Of a stretch of 64,000 bases of DNA, positions 25,187-34,300 are shown one piece after another. Within the stretch, counting starts at the first letter, position 1. Each line of letters opens with the position of its first letter. The DNA comes from JAAFJM01 sp964529175 (GTDB taxonomy: Bacteria > Bacteroidota > Bacteroidia > UKL13-3): positions 1 through 64,000 of the forward strand of contig CAZGVO010000015.1 of the NCBI GenBank assembly GCA_964529175.1, in the 5' to 3' direction. The notes under the pieces were generated by a model. The model made no database searches. It saw only the letters and a list, made by a program, of their open reading frames with translations, and had not been told where the DNA came from. The position numbers and the translations under genes are program-made.

Positions 25187-25726
25187 AATTTTAGTTATTT
25201 AGTTATTTCTTTATCCCACGACCTAAAGGTCGTGGCAATTGATCGTGGTTATACAATCGGTCGAGGTAATTAATCATTCAAATAGTTTTTACAAATGATT
25301 AAGAAATTTGATTGAATAGGTAACAAAAACTAATTATTATAAAGATTATTAATATAGAAATGTATTATTTGAATGCTTCCTTTGCCACGCCCTTTAGGGC
25401 GTGGAACAATAGTAAAACACAATTTAGGCTTTAGCCAAAACTTATCCAGCCATTTGTTTCAATCAAGAAGAGTTTGGCTAAAGCCATTGGTTTGTAATCT
25501 TTTTATCCCACAACCTAAAGGTCGTGGCAATTGAATCAGTCGTGGCAATTGAATCAGTCACGCGGTGATTAATCGTGGCAGTTTGTACTTTCTGCAAGGT
25601 TTAAAAGTATTGATTTTAAGATAGTTTGTTAGTTATGTAACAAAAGTAGCTGTATGCTAAAATAAGCATCCTCACCTTCGCACCACAATAAACATCAAAC
25701 TTTTAGCTAGGCATCTAGCAATCAAT
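25187..25726. repeat. Palindrome-rich spacer (dispersed hairpin repeats)
   Basis: This 540-bp gap has no gene. It holds CCACGACCTAAAGGTCGTGG at 25216-25235, CCACGCCCTTTAGGGCGTGG at 25385-25404, a near-copy of the first at about 25508-25527, a 13-bp inverted repeat GGCTTTAGCCAAA/TTTGGCTAAAGCC (25427-25439 and 25473-25485), and two tandem copies of GTCGTGGCAATTGAATCA (25521-25538, 25539-25556). These look like REP-type dispersed palindromes. The promoter of the efflux operon should lie in the last 120 bp. Confidence 0.85.
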
Positions 25727-27040
25727 ATGAAAAAAAAATATTTATTAACCTTAGTTAGTACGGCTGTTTTATACTCCAATGTATTTGGACAAGACACCGT
25801 ACTCATTTCAAAAAATCAGCTACTTACCCAAGTAGCGCAAAAAAATCTTCAAGTAAAAATTGCTGAAAACAACTATCAATCAGCCAAAGCTGATTACCAG
25901 CAATCCAATTCACTTTTTTTACCTAACATCAATGTTTCGCACACAGGTATTACCACTACTAATCCTTTAATGGCATTTGGTTCAAAGCTAAATCAAGCCA
26001 TTTTAACTCCAGCCGATTTTAACCCAACATTATTAAATAACCCTGAAAGAACTCAAAATTTTGCTACATTAATTGAAGTTCAGCTGCCTTTAATTAATAT
26101 AGATGGAATTTATGGTTGGCAGGCTGCTAAAAGTAAAATGCAAGCTTATCAACTTCAAACGGAGCGTACCAAAGAATATTTGGCATTAGAGGTAACTAAG
26201 GCATACATGCAGCTACAATTGGCTTATAAAGCCTTAAAAGTATTTGAAAATGCCACTGCTACAGGTAAAGCCAATTTAAAATTAGTTGAAAACTATTATA
26301 AGCAAGGCTTATTACAAAAAACCGATTTGCTGAATGTGCAGGTAAGTGTTAATGAAATTGAAAATCAATGGCAATACGCCAAAAGCAATGTTCAAAATGC
26401 ATCGGATTACCTAGCATTTTTACTGAACGAAGATGCCAAAGGCAAAACTTATAAACCTACCGAAGCATTAGAAACAAATATTCTAATAGAACCAGCAAAC
26501 GCATTTGTATTGGCTAATAGAAAAGATATTAAGGCTGCTGAAAAATCGACCGAAGCTTATAGTAAAATGGTTACCTTAAGTAAAATGAGTTTTTTGCCGA
26601 GGTTAAATGCTTTTGGCAATTATCAAATGTACGATAAAACCATTTTTGGAACATCAGCAACAGGTTATTTGCTTGGTGCTCAACTTTCGTGGAATGTATT
26701 TGATGGTTATAAATCAATAGCTAAAGTAAGTAAAGCTAAAGCCGATTTTGAAAAAGCATCAACCGAAGTTGACTTATATAAAAAACAAAGTGAGTTAGAG
26801 TTGAATAAAACCAATCGCCAATTAAAAGATGCTGAAAATAAAGTGTTTTTATCTCAATTGGCCTTTGAGCAATCGCAAGAAGTATATAGAATTAGGCAAA
26901 ATAGATTTAACCAAGGGCTAGAAAAAACTACCGATTTACTGCAAGCCGAAACCCAATTGCTGCAAAAGGAATTGTTTCATTTACAGGCCATTTTTGAATA
27001 CAATTTTACCAAACAATTCCAACAGTTTTTAACAAAATAA
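25727..27040 (+). CDS. TolC-family outer-membrane efflux protein
   Basis: A 437-residue protein with signal peptide (MKKKYLLTLVSTAVLYSNVFGQ). It has the duplicated long helices typical of TolC channels (VAQKNLQVKIAENNYQSAKA, LLQKTDLLNVQVSVNEIENQ, LEKTTDLLQAETQLLQ). It forms the outer-membrane exit of a tripartite RND pump with the next two gene products. The adaptor gene starts 37 bp downstream. Confidence 0.92.
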   Translation: MKKKYLLTLVSTAVLYSNVFGQDTVLISKNQLLTQVAQKNLQVKIAENNYQSAKADYQQSNSLFLPNINVSHTGITTTNPLMAFGSKLNQAILTPADFNPTLLNNPERTQNFATLIEVQLPLINIDGIYGWQAAKSKMQAYQLQTERTKEYLALEVTKAYMQLQLAYKALKVFENATATGKANLKLVENYYKQGLLQKTDLLNVQVSVNEIENQWQYAKSNVQNASDYLAFLLNEDAKGKTYKPTEALETNILIEPANAFVLANRKDIKAAEKSTEAYSKMVTLSKMSFLPRLNAFGNYQMYDKTIFGTSATGYLLGAQLSWNVFDGYKSIAKVSKAKADFEKASTEVDLYKKQSELELNKTNRQLKDAENKVFLSQLAFEQSQEVYRIRQNRFNQGLEKTTDLLQAETQLLQKELFHLQAIFEYNFTKQFQQFLTK

Positions 27041-27077
27041 AGTATTGAATAATCAATTTAAATTTAGAAATAATAAA

Positions 27078-28166
27078 ATGAAAAATATAAATAAAGTAGT
27101 ATTTGTTTTAGTAGCCTTATTAGGCATGAGTGCTTGTAGCAACGATAAAAAAGTAATTGAAAATAATGAAGACGCTATAGTAGTTAAAACTAGCACCTCA
27201 GCCAATAATAATATTGAAAAAGCTATAGCCGCAAGTGGAAAAATAGAAGCTGAAAACAGTGCTAACATAAGCACCCGAATGATGGGTTATGTTACCAAAT
27301 TGAATGTAAAAGTTGGCCAAAAGGTAAGTGCAGGTCAACAATTAGTAACCATTAATAATGCTGATTTACAAGCTAAAAAAGCTCAAGTAGAAGCTTCTAT
27401 TCAACAAGCCACTGCAGGTTATAACAATGCTAAGAAAGATTATGACCGTTTTGTAGCTTTATTTAACCAACAAAGTGCATCGCAAAAGGAATTAGATGAT
27501 ATGACCACAAGGTATGAAATGGCAAAAGCGGGTCTTGAGGCTGCCAAGCAAATGCGTAATGAAGTGATGGCTCAGTTTAATTATACTTCTATTTCAGCTC
27601 CTTTTGCTGGGGTAATTACTAATACTTTTATAAAAGAAGGCGATATGGCAAATCCCGCAATGCCATTGTTAAGTATAGAAGGCGAGGCTCACTTACAAGT
27701 TACAGCCATGGTTTCTGAAACCGATATTACCAATATTGAAAATGGAATGCCTGTTTCTGTTTTGGTTAAATCAATTAATCAAACGGTATTGGGTAAAGTG
27801 GTAGAAGTAAGTGCTTCGGCTAAAAATACTGGTGGACAATATTTGGTTAAAATTGGATTGGTAAACCCAAGCAATAAAGTTTTATCGGGCATGTTTGTAA
27901 ATGTGTTATTTAAAACCACTACAAAAGCTGAAAGTAACGAGTTAGTAAATAAAATTTTAGTTCCTTTAAGTGCATTGGTAAAACAAGGACAGTTAACAGG
28001 TATTTATACAATCGGTAATGATGGAATAGCCATTTTAAGATGGGTTAGAACAGGAAAGATTTACGATAATCAAGTAGAAATATTATCGGGTTTGGCAGCT
28101 AATGAACAATACATTATTTCAAGCGAAGGTAAATTATACAATGGTGCTAAAGTTAGTGTGAAATAA
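27078..28166 (+). CDS. RND efflux periplasmic adaptor (membrane fusion protein)
   Basis: A 362-residue lipoprotein: signal MKNINKVVFVLVALLGMSAC, lipidated Cys20. The adaptor domains are in the usual order: barrel-sandwich (GYVTKLNVKVGQKVSAGQQL), a coiled-coil hairpin (ASIQQATAGYNNAKKDYDRF and FNQQSASQKELDDMTTRYEM), the second half of the sandwich (ISAPFAGVITNTFIKEGDMA) and beta-barrel. It bridges pump and TolC channel. ATG at 27078 gives the clean lipoprotein signal; an upstream TTG would bury it. Confidence 0.92.
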   Translation: MKNINKVVFVLVALLGMSACSNDKKVIENNEDAIVVKTSTSANNNIEKAIAASGKIEAENSANISTRMMGYVTKLNVKVGQKVSAGQQLVTINNADLQAKKAQVEASIQQATAGYNNAKKDYDRFVALFNQQSASQKELDDMTTRYEMAKAGLEAAKQMRNEVMAQFNYTSISAPFAGVITNTFIKEGDMANPAMPLLSIEGEAHLQVTAMVSETDITNIENGMPVSVLVKSINQTVLGKVVEVSASAKNTGGQYLVKIGLVNPSNKVLSGMFVNVLFKTTTKAESNELVNKILVPLSALVKQGQLTGIYTIGNDGIAILRWVRTGKIYDNQVEILSGLAANEQYIISSEGKLYNGAKVSVK

Positions 28167-28207
28167 ATTACATCAATTAATCAAAAATAAGATAATCAAA
28201 AAATAAA

Positions 28208-31200
28208 ATGCAAGAAGGTATTTCAGGTAAAATTGCCCATTTTTTTATCAATTCAAAGTTAACTATTTTGTTAATGGTTGGGTTGATGGTAATAGGCGTA
28301 TATAGTTCGTTTTTAATTCCGCGCGAAGAAGAACCGCAAATTAATGTTCCAATGGCCGATGTAATGGTAGGTTATCCTGGAGCAAATCCAACTGAGGTTG
28401 AAAACAGAGTAGTTAAACCATTAGAAAAAATTATTTCAAATATAAAAGGAGTGGAGCATGTGCACAGTATGGCTATGAATGGTCAAGCCATGCTAATTGT
28501 TCAGTTTTATGTTGGTCAAGATGTGGAGCGTTCGTACGTAAAACTATATGATGAATTAGCAAAACACGAAAACATGTTTCAAGCTGGAATTTATAAGCCA
28601 GTTGTTAAAACCCGCTCTATTGACGATGTGCCTATGCTAGGGTTAACACTTTGGAGTGAAAAATTAAACGATTTTGAAATAAAACAAATAGCCGAGGAAG
28701 TAACCTCAGAAATTGAAAAAATAAAAGATGTAGCTATTACAAAAGAAATTGGTGGACGCAGCCGCCAACTAAAAGTAATATTAGATAAAGATAAATTAGC
28801 TGAAAACGGTATAGATGCCTTAAATATCATGCAAATGATACAAGCTAATAATGGTAGTTCTCAGTCGGGCAGTATAGTAAATAACGATAAAGAATATTTG
28901 ATAACAACAGGTAAATTTTTAAAAACTGTAGAGGATATTGAAAATTTAGTAGTGGGTGTTAATGCAAATTTACCTGTTTATTTAAAACAAGTTGCTACCA
29001 TTGAAGATGGTCCAGCTACCAATAGTAGCTATGTTTCGTTTGGATATGGAAAAGCTAACGAAAAATATAAAGCGGCTAACTCCGAATATCCTGCAGTAAC
29101 TATTTCTATTGGTAAGGTTAAAGGTGCTGATGCAATGAAAATTTCTGAAAAAATTTTAGAAAAAGTAGCACATCTAAAGAAAACAATTATTACCAACGAT
29201 GTACATGTAGAAGTTACACGTAATTATGGCGAAACTGCTTCGGATAAAGTAGGGGAGTTATTACTACATTTAGGAATAGCCATTATAGCGGTAACGTTTT
29301 TAGTAATATTAGCCATGGGTTGGCGAGGTGGTTTAGTGGTTTTCTTTTCGGTGCCATTAACTTTTGCTTTAACATTATTTGCTTATTATTTATTAGGTTA
29401 TACCTTAAATAGAATTACACTTTTTGCTTTGGTATTTGTGGTTGGAATTGTGGTTGATGATAGTATTATAATAGCCGAAAATATGCATCGACATTTTAAA
29501 ATGAAACGATTGCCATTTAAACAAGCAGCTATTTATGCCATTAACGAAGTAGGTAATCCTACCATTTTGGCCACATTTACAGTAATAGCGGCTATTTTAC
29601 CTATGGCTTTTGTTTCAGGAATGATGGGTCCGTATATGAGTCCAATGCCTATTGGTGCATCTATAGCTATGTTGCTTTCGCTTTTTGTGGCACTAACGGT
29701 AACGCCATATTTAGGTTATCATTTATTGCAAGAAAAAGAAGAACAAAAACACAAAGAAGAGCAAGGTTTAGAAACCAATTGGATATATAAGATTTACAAT
29801 AAACTAGAAAGACCATTGCTTGAAAGCAGCAAAAAAAGAAGACTTTTAGTAGGCGGAACTGTAGTACTTTTAATTGGTTCTGTATTGATGTTTTTTAACA
29901 AATCGGTAGTAGTTAAAATGTTGCCTTTCGATAATAAAAATGAGTTTCAAGTAGTAATTGATATGCCCGAGGGAACCACTTTAGAAAGAACTGCTGCTGT
30001 AACCAAAGAAATAGCTCAATATCTTTCAACTGTTCCAGAAGTAGTTAATTATCAAAATTATATAGGAGCTTCAGCACCAATTACATTTAATGGTTTGGTT
30101 CGTCATTACGATTTGCGTGGTGGAAGTAATATGGCCGATATTCAGGTAAATTTATTACATAAAGAAGAACGAAATTTACAAAGCCATCATATAGCCAAAG
30201 AGGTGAGGCCAATGATTCAAAAAATAGCCAAGAAATATGGTGCTAATGTTAAAATTATTGAAGTTCCACCCGGCCCACCGGTGCTTTCAACTTTAGTTGC
30301 CGAAATTTATGGTCCTGATTACAAAGAGCAAATTAAAGTAGCTAATCAAGTAAAAACCATTTTAGAAACCACTAGCGATATAGTAGATGTAGATTGGATG
30401 ACAGAAGATAATCAAACAGAATATAAGCTAGAAATTGATAAAGAAAAAGCCATGTTAAATGGAATTGCTCCGCAGCAAGTAGTTGGAAATTTAACTTATC
30501 TTTTAAAAGAATATCCTATTTCTAATTTATACGATGAAAACTCAAATAATAGTGTTGGTATTGTTTTATCGCTTGACGATAAAGATAAAACAAGTTTACA
30601 AGACATTGGAAATATAAAAATAAAAGGAAGTAGGGGTAATGTAGTTCCTATAAGCGATTTAGTGAAAATTGTTAATGATTCGCTTCAAAAAACCATTTAC
30701 CGAAAAGACCAAAAACGTGTGGTTTATGTAACAGCCGATATGGCTGGAGCTTTAGAAAGTCCGGTATATGCCATATTAGGAATGAACGAAAAATTACAAA
30801 AAATGCAATTGCCAAAAGGCTATAAAGTAAATGAACTTTATATGGAACAACCATCAGATGAAAGCGATTTTACAGTAAAGTGGGATGGCGAATGGCAAAT
30901 TACGTTAGAGGTGTTCAGAGATTTAGGAGCTGCATTTTTAATTGTTATAGTAATCATTTATATGCTAATAGTTGGTTGGTTTCAAAATTTTAAAACTCCA
31001 ATGGTAATGATGATGGCAATTCCTCTTTCATTAATTGGAATTGTATTTGGACATTGGGCTTTGGGCGCATTTTTTACAGCTACTTCATTTATTGGAATGA
31101 TTGCTTTAGCTGGAGTAATGGTTCGAAACTCTGTTTTACTAATTGATTTTATTGAAATTAGGTTACACGAAGGAGTGGCTTTAAAGCAGGCAATTATTGA

Positions 31201-31432
31201 AGCAGGTGCAGTTAGAACAACACCAATTTTATTAACAACGGGAGCGGTAGTTATTGGCGCATCTATTATTTTATTCGATCCTATTTTTCAAGGATTAGCC
31301 ATTTCCTTGGTTTTTGGAGCCATTGTTTCAACCATTTTAACTCTTTTGGTAGTACCAATTATTTATTATGTAACCGAAAGAAAAAAATGGGAAAAACCAA
31401 CAATTGAAAGTAATAACAAAACAAGTAACTAA
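28208..31432 (+). CDS. RND-family efflux pump, inner-membrane permease
   Basis: A 1074-residue proton-driven pump. The first membrane helix is followed by PREEEPQINVPMADVMVGYP and PTEVENRVVKPLEKII, a typical RND porter start. Proton-relay acidic residues are present in helix 4 (FVVGIVVDDSIIIAEN). The second half repeats the architecture, ending with the RTTPILLTTGAVVIGA and LVFGAIVSTILTLLVVPIIY helices. Substrate range cannot be read from sequence; it is nearer drug-type (HAE) than metal-type pumps in my view. Operon: TolC - adaptor - this - PII-sized protein - DUF2892. Confidence 0.95.
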   Translation: MQEGISGKIAHFFINSKLTILLMVGLMVIGVYSSFLIPREEEPQINVPMADVMVGYPGANPTEVENRVVKPLEKIISNIKGVEHVHSMAMNGQAMLIVQFYVGQDVERSYVKLYDELAKHENMFQAGIYKPVVKTRSIDDVPMLGLTLWSEKLNDFEIKQIAEEVTSEIEKIKDVAITKEIGGRSRQLKVILDKDKLAENGIDALNIMQMIQANNGSSQSGSIVNNDKEYLITTGKFLKTVEDIENLVVGVNANLPVYLKQVATIEDGPATNSSYVSFGYGKANEKYKAANSEYPAVTISIGKVKGADAMKISEKILEKVAHLKKTIITNDVHVEVTRNYGETASDKVGELLLHLGIAIIAVTFLVILAMGWRGGLVVFFSVPLTFALTLFAYYLLGYTLNRITLFALVFVVGIVVDDSIIIAENMHRHFKMKRLPFKQAAIYAINEVGNPTILATFTVIAAILPMAFVSGMMGPYMSPMPIGASIAMLLSLFVALTVTPYLGYHLLQEKEEQKHKEEQGLETNWIYKIYNKLERPLLESSKKRRLLVGGTVVLLIGSVLMFFNKSVVVKMLPFDNKNEFQVVIDMPEGTTLERTAAVTKEIAQYLSTVPEVVNYQNYIGASAPITFNGLVRHYDLRGGSNMADIQVNLLHKEERNLQSHHIAKEVRPMIQKIAKKYGANVKIIEVPPGPPVLSTLVAEIYGPDYKEQIKVANQVKTILETTSDIVDVDWMTEDNQTEYKLEIDKEKAMLNGIAPQQVVGNLTYLLKEYPISNLYDENSNNSVGIVLSLDDKDKTSLQDIGNIKIKGSRGNVVPISDLVKIVNDSLQKTIYRKDQKRVVYVTADMAGALESPVYAILGMNEKLQKMQLPKGYKVNELYMEQPSDESDFTVKWDGEWQITLEVFRDLGAAFLIVIVIIYMLIVGWFQNFKTPMVMMMAIPLSLIGIVFGHWALGAFFTATSFIGMIALAGVMVRNSVLLIDFIEIRLHEGVALKQAIIEAGAVRTTPILLTTGAVVIGASIILFDPIFQGLAISLVFGAIVSTILTLLVVPIIYYVTERKKWEKPTIESNNKTSN

Positions 31433-31437
31433 ATACT

Positions 31438-31743
31438 ATGAAACTATTAATTATAACTTCGGTAGCCGAGTTTGGTAAGGAAGTAAAACAAATTTTAAAG
31501 CAAGCACAAGTAAAAACATATTCTTACAGCAATTTAGTTGGCTATAGAAATGCCATGCAAGATGCTTTAGCTACCAATTGGTTTGGAACTGAAATGAATG
31601 AAAACGAGTCAATACTATTTTATGCATTTGTTCCAACTGAAAATGTAGAAACTGTTTGCGATGCCGTAAATGTTTTTAATAACCAACAAGAAACCCTTTC
31701 GCATATACATGTTGCGGTTCTTAACATTGAAAAATTTAACTAA
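31438..31743 (+). CDS. Small PII-like protein of the efflux operon
   Basis: A 101-residue cytosolic protein starting 5 bp after the pump gene. The pattern MKLLIITSVAEFGKEVKQIL, a variable middle, then ILFYAFVPTENVETVCDAVN and SHIHVAVLNIEKF is that of a ferredoxin-like PII/DUF3240-type fold. Comparable small proteins sit behind RND pump genes in other bacteria and may regulate them, but no function is established here. Confidence 0.5.
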   Translation: MKLLIITSVAEFGKEVKQILKQAQVKTYSYSNLVGYRNAMQDALATNWFGTEMNENESILFYAFVPTENVETVCDAVNVFNNQQETLSHIHVAVLNIEKFN

Positions 31744-31754
31744 ATACTAAGAAA

Positions 31755-31940
31755 ATGAAAAGCAGAATAATAACCGCAATAGCAGGTAGTTTTATAATAA
31801 TTAGTGTTTTACTTTCAATTTTTGTCAATCAAAATTGGTTGTGGTTTACCTTATTTGTTGGGGCTAACTTGCTTCAATCATCTATAACCAAATGGTGTTT
31901 AATGGATGATATATTGACTAAGTTAGGAGTAAAAAACTAG
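31755..31940 (+). CDS. DUF2892 family membrane protein
   Basis: A 61-residue protein with two membrane helices (ITAIAGSFIIISVLLSIFV and WLWFTLFVGANLLQSSIT) and the family end KWCLMDDILTKLG; the cysteine-containing turn is typical of YgaP-type DUF2892 domains. It is the last gene before a terminator, 11 bp after the PII-like gene. Confidence 0.8.
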   Translation: MKSRIITAIAGSFIIISVLLSIFVNQNWLWFTLFVGANLLQSSITKWCLMDDILTKLGVKN

Positions 31941-31943
31941 AAC

Positions 31944-31983
31944 AAAAAAGCCTTTATTACAACTAGTAATCAAGGCTTTTTTA
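31944..31983. terminator. Bidirectional terminator after the efflux operon
   Basis: AAAAAAGCCTTTATTAC pairs with GTAATCAAGGCTTTTTT around a 5-base loop. The flanking A and T runs allow it to serve both the efflux operon (+) and convergent rnhA (-). Confidence 0.88.
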
Positions 31984-31997
31984 TGATAATAGAACTT

Positions 31998-32477
31998 CTA
32001 AACTAAACCTTTTTCGGCTTTTTGTTCTTGTTCATACACATGGTCAATCATCAGGTTAGCTCTATCATCTGCAGCTGCTGTGGCTAGTTGGTCGCAGCGT
32101 TCATTCCCCGGATGTCCGGCATGGCCTTTTACCCAATGCATTTTTACTTGGTGTTGAGCATAAATTTTCAAAAACTCATTCCATAAATCACCATTTTTTT
32201 TACCAGCAAAGTTTTTTTGTTTCCATCCAAAAACCCATTTTTTTTCTATGGCATCGCATACATATTTACTATCAGTATAAATGTTAACTTGTGTGTTCGG
32301 TTTTTTTAGTTGTTGCAATGCTACAATAACCGCCAATAATTCCATTCGGTTATTAGTAGTTAATCGGTAGCCAGCCGAAAGTTCTTTTCTAAATTGTCCG
32401 CTGGTTAATACTATTCCATAACCACCATTTCCGGGGTTTCCTCTTGCCGAACCATCGGTATATATATTTACAATCAT
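31998..32477 (-). CDS. rnhA: Ribonuclease HI
   Basis: RNase HI removes the RNA strand of RNA-DNA hybrids. The 159-residue protein has the catalytic acidic residues in IYTDGSARGNPGNGGYG (Asp8), NNRMELLAVI (Glu), NIYTDSKYVCDAI (Asp) and CDQLATAAAD (Asp), plus the handle region KKWVFGWKQKNFAGKKNGDL and HWVKGHAGHPGNERCD. Length is typical. The upstream GNAT gene ends immediately before it. Confidence 0.95.
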   Translation of the reverse strand: MIVNIYTDGSARGNPGNGGYGIVLTSGQFRKELSAGYRLTTNNRMELLAVIVALQQLKKPNTQVNIYTDSKYVCDAIEKKWVFGWKQKNFAGKKNGDLWNEFLKIYAQHQVKMHWVKGHAGHPGNERCDQLATAAADDRANLMIDHVYEQEQKAEKGLV

Positions 32478-32960
32478 TTATGATACTAACTTATTTATTG
32501 CTTCTTGGTTTAATCGGTAAACTGTCCATTCGTTCATGGGTGTAGCGCCCAAGCTTTCATAAAAATCAATGGCAGGTTTATTCCAGTTTAATACACTCCA
32601 TTCTACTCTGCCGCAGTTGCGCTCTTGCGCTATTTTTACTAGGCTTAACAGTAGTTTTTTGCCATAACCTTTTCCCCTGTATTTTTCTTTAACAAATAAA
32701 TCTTCCAAGTAAATACCGGGCTTGCTTACAAAGGTACTGTAGTTATGAAAAAACAAGGCAAAACCAATTGGTACATGGTTTTCAAAACCAATCAAACATT
32801 CGGCAAAAGCTTTTTCTTCGAATAAATATTTCACAATACTTTCTTCTGTTGCTTCTACTTGGTCCGATAATTTTTCGTATTCGGCAATATCTTTTATTAA
32901 TTCTAAAATGATTCCTGCATCATTTTTGGTAGCAGGTTTTATTTCAAAAATATCAGTCAT
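32478..32960 (-). CDS. GNAT acetyltransferase, SSAT/diamine-acetyltransferase type
   Basis: A 160-residue protein with IKPATKNDAGIILELIKDIA, GFALFFHNYSTFVSKPGIYL, EDLFVKEKYRGKGYGKKLL (acetyl-CoA loop) and VLNWNKPAIDFYESLGATPM. The FF.NYSTF...G.YLEDLFV pattern is that of spermidine/spermine or diamine N-acetyltransferases; the real substrate may be a polyamine or thialysine. Its start overlaps the end of the upstream gene by 8 bp, so three minus-strand genes form one operon with rnhA. Confidence 0.85.
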   Translation of the reverse strand: MTDIFEIKPATKNDAGIILELIKDIAEYEKLSDQVEATEESIVKYLFEEKAFAECLIGFENHVPIGFALFFHNYSTFVSKPGIYLEDLFVKEKYRGKGYGKKLLLSLVKIAQERNCGRVEWSVLNWNKPAIDFYESLGATPMNEWTVYRLNQEAINKLVS

Positions 32961-33477
32961 TATTTTTAGCTATTTTGTAAGTTAAGGTGTATGCTTTTTT
33001 TACCACTAAATTAGAGTTACGAGCTATATAGCTAAATTTAACTTTTACTTTCCAAGTAGTTTTGTTAACTTTTCTACCTATAAATGTTCCGTTTTTTATT
33101 TTATAGGTTCCTGCATCGCGGCAAAAACAACTTTGAGTATATAATATAGGTATGTTTTTTAAGTTAGATGATTTAAAGTAAAAACTTTTTACTTTTGGGT
33201 TAATGGTAAAAATTAACCTTTCTACTATTTCATCATCGGCTATTTGAAGGTATTCTTTGCTTCTAAACTCGTATTCAAATAATAGGTTATTACCAGCTTT
33301 TAATTCATAATCAGGATTTATGCTATCGTTTGAGTTAAATTGAATGGCTTTTTGGGTAAATATTTTAGCCGATTTTTTTTCTGGCGTAAAAGCATTCATT
33401 AACGAATCTTCATTGTTTTGCGAAAAGCCAATAATATTAAATACCAAAATAAAGGCAATGGTTGAAAATAGTTTCAT
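32953..33477 (-). CDS. Hypothetical exported protein
   Basis: A 174-residue protein with signal peptide (MKLFSTIAFILVFNIIGFSQ). The mature part is beta-rich (NNLLFEYEFRSKEYLQIADD, TWKVKVKFSYIARNSN) with a CFCRDAG motif at about residue 117 that could form a disulfide or bind metal. It is not a family I can name. First gene of the minus-strand operon with the SSAT-like gene and rnhA; nth is divergent. Confidence 0.6.
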   Translation of the reverse strand: MKLFSTIAFILVFNIIGFSQNNEDSLMNAFTPEKKSAKIFTQKAIQFNSNDSINPDYELKAGNNLLFEYEFRSKEYLQIADDEIVERLIFTINPKVKSFYFKSSNLKNIPILYTQSCFCRDAGTYKIKNGTFIGRKVNKTTWKVKVKFSYIARNSNLVVKKAYTLTYKIAKNND

Positions 33478-33568
33478 GTTTTTATTTATTTTGGAGCAAT
33501 AATAATCAATACAATTATTGTTTAAACATTTTGAGCATAATATTGTAGAAATAAAACAAACCCATTTT

Positions 33569-34222
33569 ATGAAAAAGCAAGAACGATTTGAGCAAATTAT
33601 AAACTATTTTAAAACTAATCAGCCAATTGCAGAAACGGAACTGCATTATGAAAATCCTTTTCAACTTTTAATAGCAGTTATACTTTCGGCCCAATGCACC
33701 GATAAACGTATTAATATGATTACGCCAGCATTGTTTAAAGCTTTTCCAACGCCACAAAAATTAGCCGAAGCTGAGTTTGATGAAGTTTTTCACTATATAA
33801 AATCAGTTAGTTATCCAAGTAATAAAAGCAAACACTTAATTGGTATGGCTCAAATGTTGGTAAACGATTTTAATGGAAAAGTTCCAGAAACAACAGAAAA
33901 TCTTACAAAACTTCCGGGTGTTGGCCGTAAAACTGCTAATGTAATTACTTCGGTAGTTTATAACCAACCCAGCATGGCAGTTGATACCCATGTGTTTAGA
34001 GTAAGTAATCGCCTCGGGTTAACTACCAATTCAAAAACACCACTACAAACCGAAAAAGAGCTAATTAAATATATACCAGAGGAATACGTAGCTGTAGCCC
34101 ATCATTGGTTAATTTTGCACGGAAGATATACTTGCACAGCAAGATCACCCAAGTGTGATGAGTGTAAACTAACTGAGTTTTGTAAATCGTATCCTAAGTG
34201 GCAAAAAGGGCAAGTTGTATAA
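33569..34222 (+). CDS. nth: Endonuclease III (DNA glycosylase/AP lyase)
   Basis: Nth removes oxidised pyrimidines and cuts abasic sites. The 217-residue protein has the helix-hairpin-helix LPGVGRKTANV with the catalytic Lys upstream of NVIT, the catalytic Asp in VDTHVFRVSNRLGL, and the C-terminal iron-sulfur ligands CTARSPKCDECKLTEFC (C-x6-C-x2-C-x5-C). ATG at 33569 is chosen; an upstream TTG start would add an unlikely extension. Confidence 0.95.
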   Translation: MKKQERFEQIINYFKTNQPIAETELHYENPFQLLIAVILSAQCTDKRINMITPALFKAFPTPQKLAEAEFDEVFHYIKSVSYPSNKSKHLIGMAQMLVNDFNGKVPETTENLTKLPGVGRKTANVITSVVYNQPSMAVDTHVFRVSNRLGLTTNSKTPLQTEKELIKYIPEEYVAVAHHWLILHGRYTCTARSPKCDECKLTEFCKSYPKWQKGQVV

Positions 34223-34300
34223 TCATTTAGCTATTTACTAATAAATTAGTTTAATTTGTTGCATTATTATTAAATTGCGACAATTACCATTAGGTTATTT

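Noticed and set aside
28208..31432. CusA/CzcA metal pump assignment
   Set aside because: The methionine-pair and other metal-pump features are not clear, and the start resembles general RND pumps; substrate left open.
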